From Piper betle (lineage: Eukaryota > Streptophyta > Magnoliopsida > Piperales > Piperaceae): 64,000 nt of DNA. This document shows, one piece after another, positions 1 to 12,866 of this stretch. The stretch is from the NCBI GenBank assembly GCA_033002965.1, contig JAURVB010014188.1, positions 62,001-126,000 of the forward strand, written 5' to 3'. Under the pieces are notes generated by a model. That model searched no databases and had not been told where the DNA came from. It was given only the letters and a program-made list of their open reading frames with translations. Each line of letters starts with the position of its first letter. Positions within the stretch are counted from its first letter, which is position 1. Made by a program: the position numbers and the translations under genes.

Positions 1-1266
1 TATTTTTTCAACACGGCAAATAAAAGATGGCATAAAATATATTTTTTTCTCTCTTTAAGATTTAAAATTGATAAATTTACAATTCATATTACTTTAAAAT
101 GCCAATCTAGACAAACTAAAGAAAAAACATTTATAGCTTTTATAATTACTTGACTTTGAAGTCAAATGGAGTCAATCATTAAAAGGAATCGAACAAATAT
201 TTATTGTGGGATTTGCATGAACAACTTACAAGCTATGTATGTATTCATTAACCAACGATTGAGTTGAAGTTGAATCCCAAATTTTCAACTTTGAATCGCA
301 AACTTGTTTATTTATCATGAAATTAGGCATGCACATGCTGAATTAACTAATTAAAAGTAATCTAATTGATGTTTTCCGGTGATAAATTTGATAATTCTAG
401 TAATTTCATACAGTTATTTCAATTACATATAATAAAAACTAATTATAATTTTCAATAACTCTCTCAAAATCACTATGATTATCAATTTCATTTCATGGGT
501 CAGAAACATCATTATCCAAATCAATAATAAAGCTCACTTTGAATTCTAAAGTTACCTAAATACGCTTACCCATAGGCAAATAGTCTACAGGAAGTGATGT
601 TTGCTTTTCTTCCGTTTCTAATAAAATGTTATACATGATATTTGTATTAAAAAAATGTATAATTTCTTCAACAACATTTATAATTAAGCAGTGTTATCAC
701 TTGTTGACCCTTGATTAAGATAATCTTTGTGAAAATAAATCACGTGGCTAAATGGTAACTTTATGATTATATGGTCCTCACTTCAAAATTGGCGACTAAA
801 ACTGTAGCTAATCAATAAACAAGATTCACTTTCAAGATTTTACTTGACTAAATGTCATCAAGCAACAACCATTGGCATTATAAATTAAGTTTAGCTATAT
901 CCAATTAGAAGTTAGCATAATACACATACTTACACAAGTGCGATTTTGAATTAAAGAATTCAAATTTTTTATGAGCTACAATTAACGTATAAGAGCAATT
1001 TTTTGAACAGAGAATTTTAAAAGACATCATTTGTTATTATTTATGCTAAATATTATTTGGTGTTACGATTACTTTTTTTATTAGTTTTAAGAAAAATTTT
1101 CAACTCCATAGATTCTTTTAATTAACTTCACTTTATGGTTTTTCGAGTCAAACTCCATAGATAACCTCAGTCATAGATTTTATAATTTACACCATGATGC
1201 AAGTAGTAAAAGTTATTACAACATTTTAGTTTTTTTTAGCTAAATCAATATTGCAAAATAATGTAA

Positions 1267-1307
<41 letters not shown>

Positions 1308-2067
1308 TTCTAGTATTATAAGAGCAATATATGCCAATTTCATATATAACATTTTATTTACTCCTCTTAGGTCTGAGTCAACAAATTTTAAACTATGCTT
1401 TTTTCCCTTCTAATTAATTGTGTCAAATATTTACAATTAAAGGTGCTAATAAAAATCCTACCAATCACAAAAAATAAGTCTAAAATATAAAGATATATAG
1501 GTAATTACTATATATATTATTGTTTTATTACCGTGTTGGCAAATAGACTGGGTATATGAATGAGGGACCTGTAGACGTAAAACTATGACGGCCTTTGCAA
1601 AAATGGTCCAAATATACAGCTTCTTTTGATGGTTAATTAAACTTCTATTCTAGTTTCTCATGTAATAGACATGTATTGCATGATCTTGTACGTAAACTAA
1701 ATTTTGAGGGATGAACTATATATATTTAATTCATGACTTATAATGCTATATTTACGAAAAAGATACTAATATTGTTCAGCTTCTCCCATGCAGTAATTAA
1801 CGGGTAATAATTTACATAGCTAACTAGAGAATGCTTTTGTCTCTTTTCATCTAACCAAGTAGATAAAACAAGAGTACCGTGCAAAACTTTTATTTTTTTT
1901 CTACAGAAGCCTATATAGAAGGGGTGCATATGTAAATATAAACGCCGAGAAGAGCAGAATGCGATTCACACCCAGAAAGCATACATATTATCTGTCCTTT
2001 TCACCTAAACTTTTGTTAAATGAATGATAAGATGGCCTTGGCCGAGTGTGAGTAGTGTGTAATGTAC
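1..2067. other. AT-rich upstream intergenic region
   Basis: No coding region can be supported here. It is AT-rich sequence with a (TA)n tract at about 1269-1304 and many short A/T runs. The last few hundred bases are the presumptive promoter of the MYB gene that starts at 2148. Confidence 0.7.
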
Positions 2068-2079
2068 TATATATATATG
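2068..2079 (+). promoter_or_regulatory. possible TATA box of the MYB gene
   Basis: A CTATATATATATGA stretch lies about 70-80 bases before the MYB start codon. The position would give a 5' leader of roughly 40-50 bases. (TA) runs are very common in this window, so the assignment is weak. Confidence 0.3.
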
Positions 2080-2147
2080 AGCTACCCATGGTGTTCTTCC
2101 TTGGGTTCATTGGAAGCGGTGAGTTTTTGAAGGGGAAACAGATCAAC

Positions 2148-3667
2148 ATGGGAAGATCCCCTTGCTGCGATGAGAATGGCCTCAAGAAAGGGCCATGGAG
2201 CCCCGAGGAAGATCAGAAGCTTGTCCGTTACATTCAGAAGCACAGCCATGGCAGTTGGAGAGCACTCCCCAAACTTGCAGGTATGGGCTACCAGCCAAAG
2301 AAAAATGATACCCATGAACAGTTAAAAATATATTTTGCATTTCCCTACCACATTTGCACGGACTAGCATTCCCTTTGCTTTTCTTTGTCATATCATGGTA
2401 AGCTTTTTGACATGGTGATGGTGCATAATGTTCTACAGGGCTTAACAGGTGTGGGAAGAGCTGCCGATTGAGGTGGACAAACTACTTGCGACCTGATATC
2501 AAGAGGGGGAAGTTCTCTGCCGAGGAAGAGCAGACCATACTCAATCTCCATTCCATACTAGGCAACAAGTAAGCAGCCCCTCTCTTACATGCCCCGAGAT
2601 ATACAGCGGTTGATATTGAGTGAGTGAAGATTCCCTTGTTATTGAAGAGACACTCCCAACACATATAGGTGATCAGAGTAAATGTATATAAATGTCTTCT
2701 CTTTCCTCCGGTCAAGTCTGTTAGGCCACCATCATAGCCGACAAAGACCTCCTTCACTGATACAGTTCCATCAACCTCTGTCTTTCTCCCTGTTTTTTGA
2801 AAGATTCTGTAAGAACCCAAATTGAATTTGGTGGTGAATGTATGAAAACTGCAGGTGGTCGACCATAGCTACCCATCTCCCTGGCCGGACAGACAACGAG
2901 ATCAAGAATTTCTGGAACACCAACTTGAAGAAGAAGCTCATACAAATGGGGTTTGACCCAATGACCCACCGCCCCCGGGCCGACCTCTTCGCCACCCTCC
3001 CACACCTCATTGCCATGGCCAACCTCAGAGAAGCAGTGTCGGACTACCAGTACTTGTGGGAGCACCAGCAAGCGCATCAGCAAGCCCAGCCGTCCAATAT
3101 TATGTCGGAGGAAGCTATGCATTTGGCTGGAGCCCAATACCTCCACTACCTCCTCAACTCTGCTAATGACACTTTCACTGGGAGTGGCACTAGTCCCCCC
3201 GCTCCGATTTGGACGCCATAGGCTACCTCAACCAGGCAGCTATCTCCCCATCCGTTGACTCTCCTCCTAGTAGCAACATCAACACCACCCCCACCAACAA
3301 CAAGAATTATAACACTCTGAGCTGCCCAAGCTCCTTCTCCTTGGAAAATGTGACGAACTCCCCACCAGGGGAAGTGTCTGTGTCACATACCCATAACCCA
3401 TTTGATGAAGGTCTATACATACCAGCTCTACAAGAAGCTCAGTTCTACGATGAGACAGCAACAGGGGAGGAAGTGAGCCCAATGTGGTCGAGTGTTGCAC
3501 TTGATGTGGTTAGCCCCCGTGAAGCCATTGCTGCAACAAGCTCTCCTTCGGTTAGTCCCGACATTCTATCTCATTTGGTTGATAGTGCATCTTATGCATG
3601 CAACCAGGGAGCTATGGTTCCTTCCTTTTTGCCCGAGCTTTTGCTAGAGGAGTCCTTCATTCTTTGA
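2148..3667 (+). CDS. R2R3-MYB transcription factor, MYB9/MYB107/MYB39-like, frameshifted in exon 3
   Basis: DNA-binding transcription factor of the plant R2R3-MYB family. Exons are 2148-2280 (133 nt), 2439-2568 (130 nt) and 2855-3667; the first two lengths are the classic R2R3 pattern and the junctions are GT-AG. The start is set by the family N-terminus MGRSPCC; the frame stays open upstream to 2055 but lacks homology. R2 carries [13 protein letters not shown] and R3 carries [14 protein letters not shown] and [15 protein letters not shown]. After the repeats comes [19 protein letters not shown] with [12 protein letters not shown], which resembles the MYB9/MYB107/MYB39 group known for suberin regulation. 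As assembled the frame stops at 3219-3221 (209 aa). The conserved-looking C-terminus continues in another frame from about 3206 to 3667, implying one missing C in the run at 3195-3200. With it the protein would be 358 aa. It could be a real truncation or a sequence error. Family is certain; the subgroup is inferred. Confidence 0.93.
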
Positions 3668-3830
3668 AAATGATTTTCTGAGAAATAAAGCTGTTAATTG
3701 CTGGTCCAATTCCTGCCCAGGACACTTTTTAATAAGCACTTTATGTCTCTTTTTTAAAGCTATGTTTACTGTATCATCATGTTCCCCTTTGTACAATATG
3801 ATGCGTGTTGGGAGTTAATAAAGAACATGA
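3668..3830 (+). other. MYB 3' UTR with AATAAA signals
   Basis: Two AATAAA hexamers follow the stop codon, at 3684-3689 and 3817-3822. Both are placed as polyadenylation signals for the MYB gene would be expected. Confidence 0.45.
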
Positions 3831-6243
3831 TGCGCTTTTTCCCGTCAATTCTCCGGCCATTTTGATGATTTGTATGTACTCACGATATGATATGATAATT
3901 TTTTTTCAAAAAATAAAAAATAAAAAAAATTAAAATAAATAGTTTGTATCACCAGCAATTTTTAGAGGATAATTTGCAATAACTGAATTTCTTTGTATCA
4001 GATATATTTAATGTGGAACCTTAGATTGGAAAGATGATTGGATGATGAGGATATTTTTTCCAAATTAAAAAAATTATAGAAATGCAATTTACATTAATGG
4101 TTAAATTTGAACATTAATGATATTCCCATACGATATTTGTACATCTCTCCTTTTTATGCATGTCACTCCCTGGCAGTTAAATTTGTCAGCTAATGGCATT
4201 GGCACCGAGTTCGCTCAAGAGATGCCGGTTCAATTTAAACTTAATCTCTTATAATATTAACAAAAATAAAAATTTGTTGGGCCACAAAAAAGAACAAAAG
4301 ATTATAATTTTGCTAATATTTATGTAGAGGCCATTTATGTATTGTTGGGTCCTGATACATTATTAAAAGATAAAAATTTGGACCAAAAGAACATCTAACC
4401 ATAATTTTAAAAAGAAAATTGAAATTTACTATTTAAACTTCTTTGTTAGATAAAATAATAAACGAATAAAACTAATTGCTTTCCATGTGTACAGGTGTGA
4501 ATTGACAATGGTATCAGGTCTACTGCCCAACTAGCCGTTGTGGAGATTTTGCCTAGACTACCCTTAGGTGCGCTGCAAAAACCAAGTTGTGAATAGCTAA
4601 ATGAACAAAATAACCCATTGTAACTTGATATTGGAATACTTGGAACTTGTGTAATTAGTTGCTGGTAGTTACACCTACCAGTTACTACCAGGGTTTTTGT
4701 GTTTTCTACTATGCCTATAGCAATATGTGCAAATTAATATTTATGATGCTCTTGATATGACAATTGACATTGGACTTCTTTTACAAATGATAAATATGGA
4801 TATAATATATATAAAAGATTAAAAATTAGAGGTCCTAATTAAAGTTTACAGAGTTCAAATTTTAAAAAAAATTCACATTTTATCATATATATATATATAT
4901 ATAATGTCAACAGTAAATATAGTAGTTCATACATATTTTGGTCATTAAATAAGTTTCAAAATGTGTATTTGGTATTTTAAAGTCAATCTAGTGGGGATTA
5001 ATCATAGTAGTTGAATTCACACACAAACTCTTTCTCTCTGTCTATATTATAAAAAATCATAGAATTTAATCTAGCAGAGAAAAGACCCGGATAAATTTCT
5101 AATAGTAAAAAATTTCCATCATATATTGAAATAATATTAAAAATATTATTGTCACTGTACATCTAATTGGCATGGTTGAATATAAAGGTTGCATGATTGT
5201 GAATTTTAGAATATATATACTTATTTTCATGCATGCTTTTTTGTTTTGGGTAGCTTGATCCTATTAGCTAATATACACTGATTGATGATACCAAATTATT
5301 AGGAAATTTATCAAATATTCATCATTTATAAATTAACACAATAAATACGTCAAAATCATTAAATTAAATTTTCATTTGTGGCTTATTTGAAGGTCAGTTT
5401 GTTTGTCATGATGTAAAATGTAAGGATAAAATCATTTATTAAAAAATCATAGTATAAAAAATTTACGGGAGCCGACTTGCTTGCATCATTAATGTAGTCA
5501 AGAAAATTTAATTTTGTACATTTTTTTATGACAACATTTTAGTCAAATACCTACCCACCCTATTAATTCTCCAACATCAATAAGAGAGGAAATTAGAGAG
5601 CTTAAAACTCACGGGGAAATTGAAAAAAAATCCAAAATCTCATATAGAGATATTCCTAACCAAAGGATTAGAGTGTATAGGATTGGGCTAGGTGGAATTC
5701 TTAAGTCTTAACGCCTTATTTAATTTTTTTCCTTCATTGTTATATTGTTCTTGTTCATTTTCTTCGTATTTGTTATTTTTCCAATATTCAATGTTTATTT
5801 TAACACTGTCTCGTATATAGGTATATAAATTTTTATTTTCTTCAATTTGCTCCTCGAGACAAACGAAAGCAAAATGCGAACACTCCTTCGAGATTTTAAC
5901 TTTTTTTGGGTACATTTAATTCCAATCACGAGCTTTTGAACTATGTGCGGGATTAATTAACTCCTAGGTCTCATAAAGAGTTTTCTTTTAATTAGCTTAC
6001 CAAACTGTTACCATTTTTTTTAACAAAATTGTTTCCAGTATTAGAATTTGCTTAATTACTGGCAGAATTAATAATCGGTCATTGTCCATTCCTTTCTATA
6101 TAATTTGGCTGCAATCTCAACCAGCTGCTTATATTAGTAATTGGTTGCTGCCTGTGTTTCTAGGCTCATTCCTACTCTCCTGTTGTACCCATTGGAGATC
6201 TTTGATTGTTTAAATAACAAGTTCATCATCATCATATATATAA

Positions 6244-6279
<36 letters not shown>

Positions 6280-7420
6280 CAATTAATATATAACTTGGAA
6301 TACAGCAGGACGATGAGGTCAACAGTTAATTAAGTAGAAAATTTTATCCTAATTTTTTTAAACTCAAACACAATTTTTTAATCAACATTCTTTTTAAAAG
6401 GGCTGGACAAATCTAATTCCTTTTATTAAATTTCTGAGTTTAGCCATTTAATTAATATAGTCATCACCTATTAATTAGTTATTGTAGCTAATATCTACCT
6501 CTAGACACAAGTTTAACAAGCCCACTTATATATACATATATACATACATATATATATATATCCTAACAAACATAATTTCTTAGATTTGTAATAAACACAA
6601 TCTTATACTTATAAGAAAATCTAATATAGCCTAATTAATTTCTAACCAACCGACTACGAACTGCCAATAATTATAATTAATTATTGCATTTCCTACATTT
6701 ATCATATATATAAAATGACAAACATGATATGTCCCAATTATGTAATAGACATAGAATGTATAAGACAATCAATTATTTTATAACATTGTTTAAGCCATTA
6801 AGACAATTATACATCACTGCAAAAAATAAAAAGACTCTTCTCCAAGCTTTTGTCCACATTTTTTTTACCAAAATTTTGGTCGTAGAGAAAACTCTAGATT
6901 TAATTCTATATTTGGAGATATTAAACTGTGAACATGTATTATTTTTTTTGCATTTTGCCATGCTAAAAAATGTTTGCAAATATAAAACATGGAGAAAATC
7001 GGTGTAGGAAAAATTTCTCCACGTTTCTTGGCTCAAGGAAAAATTAAAAAATTAACACATATCCACCATAAAAAATCTCCAAACATTAAAAATATTCAAA
7101 GTTTTCTTCCCCAACAAATATTGGCATGGAAAAGACGTTAAAAAAATGGTACTCATCTCCATGCCATTTTTTAAAGCGTGGAGAAGAACTTTAAATTTTT
7201 GGTAATGCATGTTAACAACTTTAGATAATAGATAGGACTTTTTGGCAAAATAATAAAAAATCCCTTGTCATTTTTCTAAATTAATCAACGATTAATTTTG
7301 ACTGGGAGTTAATGTGTTTGGTCTTAGCTGGTTTTATTTACGCAGCAGTCTTCGCTAGTTTTATTTACGCAGCCAACTATGTAATATATTATTATTATTA
7401 TTATTGTTATTGTTATTATG
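3831..7420. other. AT-rich intergenic stretch
   Basis: No gene is supported. The stretch holds short (TA)n tracts near 4880-4902 and 6249-6277, an ATT triplet run near 7388-7420 and many A/T homopolymers. The open frames seen here are short, overlap on both strands and have no recognisable domain. Confidence 0.6.
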
Positions 7421-7782
7421 TATATATATATATATATATATATAAGGGAGAATTGGGTGCTAAAAAAGGAAAAAATTAATGATAATGACAAAGCTGCCCT
7501 CCAGGCTCCACGTTAGCTTTTGGTTAAAAGAATCTAAGCCATTTCAGTACCATTTTAAATGAAAATATGTTTACCAAACCCAAATTTTTAAAAAATATTA
7601 AAAATTTAATCCCATCAGCTCGGTCTGGCCAAACTCACGCCAAATTAAATGGACCAAGTGACTAGATATGCCGGGTGGGCTGCCCTTGGCCAAAAGCGGC
7701 CAGAGATTTGTCACTCACCCATTTTCTTCAATGGGTTGGTCTAGCCACTTTTGTTGACCTGACCCATGTTTTTAGGACCCGA

Positions 7783-7822
<40 letters not shown>
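7421..7822. repeat. element between two (TA)n tracts, with a duplicated 3' piece
   Basis: A (TA)n tract at 7421-7443 and a second at about 7786-7822 bracket roughly 340 bases. The segment reading TAGCCACTTTTGTTGACC near 7742 recurs just right of the second tract (near 7826, as TAGCCACTTTTGTAGACC) and leads into a (CA)n run at 7862-7884. It resembles the (TA)n-bounded elements at 8.6 kb and 43.6-47.8 kb, but no coding capacity is seen. Confidence 0.45.
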
Positions 7823-7825
<3 letters not shown>

Positions 7826-8339
7826 TAGCCACTTTTGTAGACCTAACCCATTTTTTTGACCCACACACACATACGCACACACATGTGTATATATATAAAA
7901 GTTCCTTGTCCATGGTTTTCTACATTGAATGTAGTTCTCTTGTTTGAGAAATAAATGTGGTTCATTGAGTATCAGCAAGATTTCAGGAGAATTATTAATA
8001 CATATGGGGAAACGGAGGAAACCATATATAACATGGAAGTGTTACTACGTACTGCCTACAATCTTGTGGGAGTCTCCAAAGCTGTATATGTCTGTTGCCT
8101 TAATACTAGTTAACTGTGGGGTCCTCTTATTTCACAATATTGAAATAGTAATTAATACGCATGGACCCCCATTTATTTACAATGCATTTAAGTGCCTTCC
8201 CCATGCAACTCCTACGTTCTTACTCTTCCAAATCTGGCAGCATAGATCGCATATACTTGGGTGGGGACGATCTTAATCAATAACAAGCTAGTACAAAAAT
8301 ATGGAGTGATCAGTTATGATTATCATATACATGGTTGGA

Positions 8340-8449
8340 AGAGAATAGTTTTTTCTTTAAATCGTACTATCAGTGATCGGTTGCTTGCAATCACAAGGCA
8401 GCCTGGCCACGAATTGCAGTTGATATTTTAAGACTTAGGTATCTGTGTG

Positions 8450-8492
<43 letters not shown>

Positions 8493-8590
8493 AGAATATT
8501 TTTTCTTTAAATTGTACTATCAGTGATCGGTTGCTTGCAATCACAAGGCAGCCTGGCCACTAATTGTACTTTATATTTTAAGACTTAGGT
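8340..8590. repeat. ~100-bp direct duplication separated by (TA)n
   Basis: The sequence starting GAGAATA at 8341 and ending GACTTAGGT at 8440 recurs at 8492-8590 with few changes. Both copies contain ATCAGTGATCGGTTGCTTGC. The copies are 151 bases apart, and each is followed by a (TA)n tract (8459-8490 and 8595-8648). Confidence 0.8.
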
Positions 8591-8592
8591 GT

Positions 8593-8648
<56 letters not shown>

Positions 8649-8650
<2 letters not shown>

Positions 8651-9082
8651 TTCTGTTATGCCCATTTTGACATTAGATGAATGGCCTAGATAAAATCTTC
8701 AACAAATAAAAGGGAGGGGGGGAGAGGGGGGAGGTTTTTGGCAAGCGGTGTGAGATCTGGCCGAATCGGGTTGGGGGCTGCCAAATTTGGCTGCACTTGG
8801 TCAGATCTCGCACCAACGACTAAATGGTTACATGCAAAAAACCTTTTTTTATTCTGAACGGTACAGCCACATCCAACCACGTGCAGCCAGATTTACCCGC
8901 CGGCGATCATACCCGACTAAGTACGGTTGGAGTTTTGCTCACGCCAGTTTGATCGCCGACGGTCGATATAAGGGGTGGGGAGATTTTTTTTATTTTTTTT
9001 AAAATTTAATTTTGGTTGTCCTTCTAATCAGATGACTGATGTAATATGGGCACTAGAAAAGTTGCTTGAGCACGACTCAAAC
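8649..9082. mobile_element. (TA)n-bounded MITE-like element
   Basis: About 435 bases lie between (TA)n at 8595-8648 and (TA)n at 9083-9099. The interior is unusually GC-rich around 8700-8960 for this neighbourhood. The right side carries GGTTGTCCTTCTAATCAG, close to the subterminal motif of the elements at 43.7-44.4 kb. The two ends pair only loosely (both contain GCCCAT). No transposase is encoded, so it would be non-autonomous. Confidence 0.45.
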
Positions 9083-9099
9083 AATATATATATATATAG

Positions 9100-12000
9100 A
9101 CATTATCCTATGGTTTTTAAAATTATATTGTGAATATTATTTTCTCTTGTGGTAGTATAATCCACACCAACTTTAAATATGTTCCACGAATTATTGTAGG
9201 TAAGAAGTAATATTTTTTGTAGTGCATGGAGGCCTAAACCTACTTGGGAAGAATTTATTCACATTTGGGGTATATATAATATCAACACTAGAAATATACA
9301 TGCTCAAGTTGCCTATAAAAAAATCTTACTGGCTACGTACATAGAAATTACTATGGCGCAGATTACATTAATAATGTATCGTCCTGATGTTATAGATGTT
9401 GTCAATACGGGAATATATATATACAAGCATACACAGGCAATCAGGCAGTCACCTTTAATTTATTGGGTGTGTAAAAAATGTTGGAACAAATATCATATGC
9501 AGACTGTGTAATAACTTACCATTTCACTGAAAAGTTGAAGGTGCAAGAAAATGGAACTTATTTAAACTCTCACGCACATATGCAGGCATTCTTCGAAGGT
9601 TTGCTTGGCCAAGTAGGACAAAATGTTATCCCATGAATGTTTTGCTTCTAGTGGTACTTGTATCTATAAAACCTACAATATATGGACGTTTCCCAACTAC
9701 TTTAAATTTCAATCTAGATCTGCATGTCGGGAAGGAAAGCTGGCTATGGAGTAAAATTAATCAAGGAATGCAATAACAGCCATGCACGTCCTTGCTTGGC
9801 AATAACAAATCTCACTAAATAAAAAATACCCAACATTCTTTCTTCTTTAACTGAAGCCAAAATCCACATTCTGCACTTTGTTTAATGGCCATAGTGCATA
9901 AGTATTCATAATTATATATATGCATATATATTCATGAGGCAACATTGATGTAACTTTGGATGCGTTATTAATTCTTCCCAGTACATGATCCATGCAAAAG
10001 AAAAAAGAATCATATGGGTATGTAATACAGAAGGGATCTGCCTCAAATGCAACCTACACTTGGGAGAAGTGGCGTGGGAAAGGAGCAATTGGTAGGTAGG
10101 ATATCTTAGGAGCAAAGAGAAGGGGACAGGAGACAGACCTCACCTAAATTTTTGTTCATTTGTTAACTGCGTGTAACGTGTACATGCACGCCATTGGCCT
10201 GTGCAAGACAGCCAAGATGGCCAAGCAAGGGTTTAAAAATAAAATGTAACATCAACTAAGGGCGAAATAGTAAATAAACCAAACATAATACAGCAATTAT
10301 TAAGACCGCCAGCATGGGGAGTCCCACATGAAGACACACGCGAAGACACGGGAAACAAACTCTTTTTGCTAAAATGGCAATGCCCACCTCATACTTCGGT
10401 GCTCCAAACGAACAGAGAAAGCCTTGGTGTACTCTTAATAATAGATTCCAAGTATCTAAGGTTGAAATCAAATGCCGGCCGGTGGCCGGGGGTGTCTTCT
10501 TCCCAAAAATTAGCTCTGCAAATGAGTATCAGGGGACGGTTAGGACGATCATGTTTTCAATTACGAGAAAGGGGAAAACTTTATTAAGATTTTTACCGTA
10601 CAAATCTAGTTTGATTCTTTTTTTTGGGGGAAATAAGAAACATGAATAATTCCTCCTGATCTTGGGCTACAATGGGGCAATTCTTTTTTTAGCTTGTGCT
10701 CAACGGATTGTAGATGAGTAAATGGATTTAAATGCACTGCCGATAAAATCAACATGTGAAATCTCCAGGAAATCAGGAGAAAAGAGTCCACCTTGATTGA
10801 ATTCAGATTAATTTTTTCCACCAATTACTTGTCTATAATATGTATCGATTCGGTAGCTCATCAATAATCACTTCAAGGCACTCTTTATTCTTTTCTTTAA
10901 CTTTAAGTTTAGTTGTGGGCAAAGTATTTTTCAAATTTGAGTTTATTGTTGCCAAGCCACTTGAAGGAAACATCTGCAACAAATGTGGGAAAATTTTCGA
11001 GTATACTTGTCGTGCAAAGAGGCAAAAGATAAAAGGAGGCATAGGCACTGTCCAGGAAGCTAGTGAAGCAGAGCAGCTTCAAGATTGTAGGTTGAGAATC
11101 TTGGGTTGCAGCAATGGGGGAGAAACCCAAATTGCCACTTTGAAAGAAACGTAAACTATTTAACCAATGAAAATAAAATAAAAATAAAATTCTTCCAGCT
11201 GCGAACTGTGACGGGTTCAATCACGATTAACTTTAATTTTAAATTTTTTATAAAAGATAACAATAAAAATATCTCTAATTTTTTAAATTTATGGGTCGAA
11301 CCTGACTAACCTCAATTTTTAATTTTCTTCAAACAAGATTCAAACTACTTGCTTTAAAAATGAAAAAAGAATAAAAATTAAATTATTATAGTTTATTTTA
11401 TTGTTCAATTAAAATATATTTTTAAGTTAATCAGAGTCTATATTTAAAATACCAAATTATTATAATTTATTTTATTATTTAACAAAAGTTCGTCTATAAA
11501 ATTAAAATTTATATAATACAAGTCGTAAATATCGTGATATCTTGCATAGTTTATTATTAAAATTTTAAAATTGCTATTATGAATATTTATTGAGCGGTAA
11601 TTTCTTTAGAGCTGAATGGGTCATACAACCAAATTGGTTGTAAGACCTTACAGCTTATTATTACAATAAAAAGTGAGCTCACCTTTGATTAAAGTAGGAT
11701 ATTTAACTAGTAAAAATATAATAAACATAAAAAATAGAATATTATAGTTTATTATCTTATTTAATGAAGATTTATCTTTATAGTTAATCAAGGTCTATAT
11801 AAAAGATATTAAATTATTATAGTCAATCTTATATTTTAATGAGATTTTGTTTATGAAATTAAAATTTATTTATAGTATAAGTTGTGTATGGCATAACATC
11901 ATGTCTAATTAAAGATATAGGGGGAAAATAAAAGTTGAAAGTTGTGTATGGATCAACTTTGCCAAAGGTGAGTTGGTGAAGCAAGGAAATGCAATAAGAG

Positions 12001-12375
12001 CAAGGGCAACAAGGGAGGAAATGACTTGAAAATAAAATTAAAACCATAAAAAGGGACAAATGATGGCAGAGTTTGTGACGATTGTTAGATAACCGCAAGG
12101 TGAAGTTCTTGTTTAGGGCTGTTCACCAAGTTTGGCCGTTTTGACTTCAAGTTCTATTGGTATTCCGGTTGGTTCGAGTTAACAAGGGAACTTGATTTGT
12201 GTTTACAAATATCTATATTTTATATAATTTATATTAAAATTTAATTTTATAATCAAAATATTTTAAACTAACTTAATTATGCATACAAATTAATTTAATC
12301 ATGCGTATTTTTATTCAAAAATTGTTATTACATAGTGCTATTTTATAATTTAATTAAATTATAGAAAAAAATATA

Positions 12376-12412
<37 letters not shown>

Positions 12413-12653
12413 AGAAAAGCTTATTTTTTATATAAAATAATGAATTTTGAGTCGAGCAACTGTAAACCCACATCTGACTTATAATTTAATGTATGTGCCA
12501 TGTTTCTAATCTAATTTTTTACAAGTAGAATATAGAGGAAAATTGAGCTTTTGAACAGCACTATTATTGTTTGCATAATGCTTTTAGCATGGACAATTTA
12601 AGAGAACAAGGCAACCCAATCTATTCTTATTAGTGGATATATGCAATAATCAA

Positions 12654-12699
<46 letters not shown>

Positions 12700-12866
12700 C
12701 ATACATATATACATATATGCTCTATTATATAACATTAATTAGGCTCCTAATAAGTCACCAGAATGATTTATGTTGGTTCTTGTTAGCTGGGCACCTAATT
12801 TCATTAATTTACCAAGGACACAGTGTAAGTTTATGAATTAATTAAGAGCAAGTGATGAGCTAGACA
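9100..12866. other. AT-rich intergenic stretch, no gene seen
   Basis: Several frames of 60-100 codons occur here, but none shows a domain, splice-consistent extension or family motif. (TA)n tracts lie at 12379-12409 and about 12658-12695. The right edge is the border of a minus-strand LTR. Confidence 0.55.

Noticed and set aside
3193..3221. GT...AG mini-intron that would bypass the MYB stop
   Set aside because: At 29 bases it is far below usable plant intron size; a missing C explains the data more simply.
6729..7036. opposed 92- and 87-codon frames
   Set aside because: Mirror frames in AT-rich DNA without any recognisable feature.
10840..11220. overlapping ~100-codon frames on both strands with a CxxC-like CNKCGK
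   Set aside because: Only one Cys pair, no partner motif, and both strands are equally open; no evidence of a gene.
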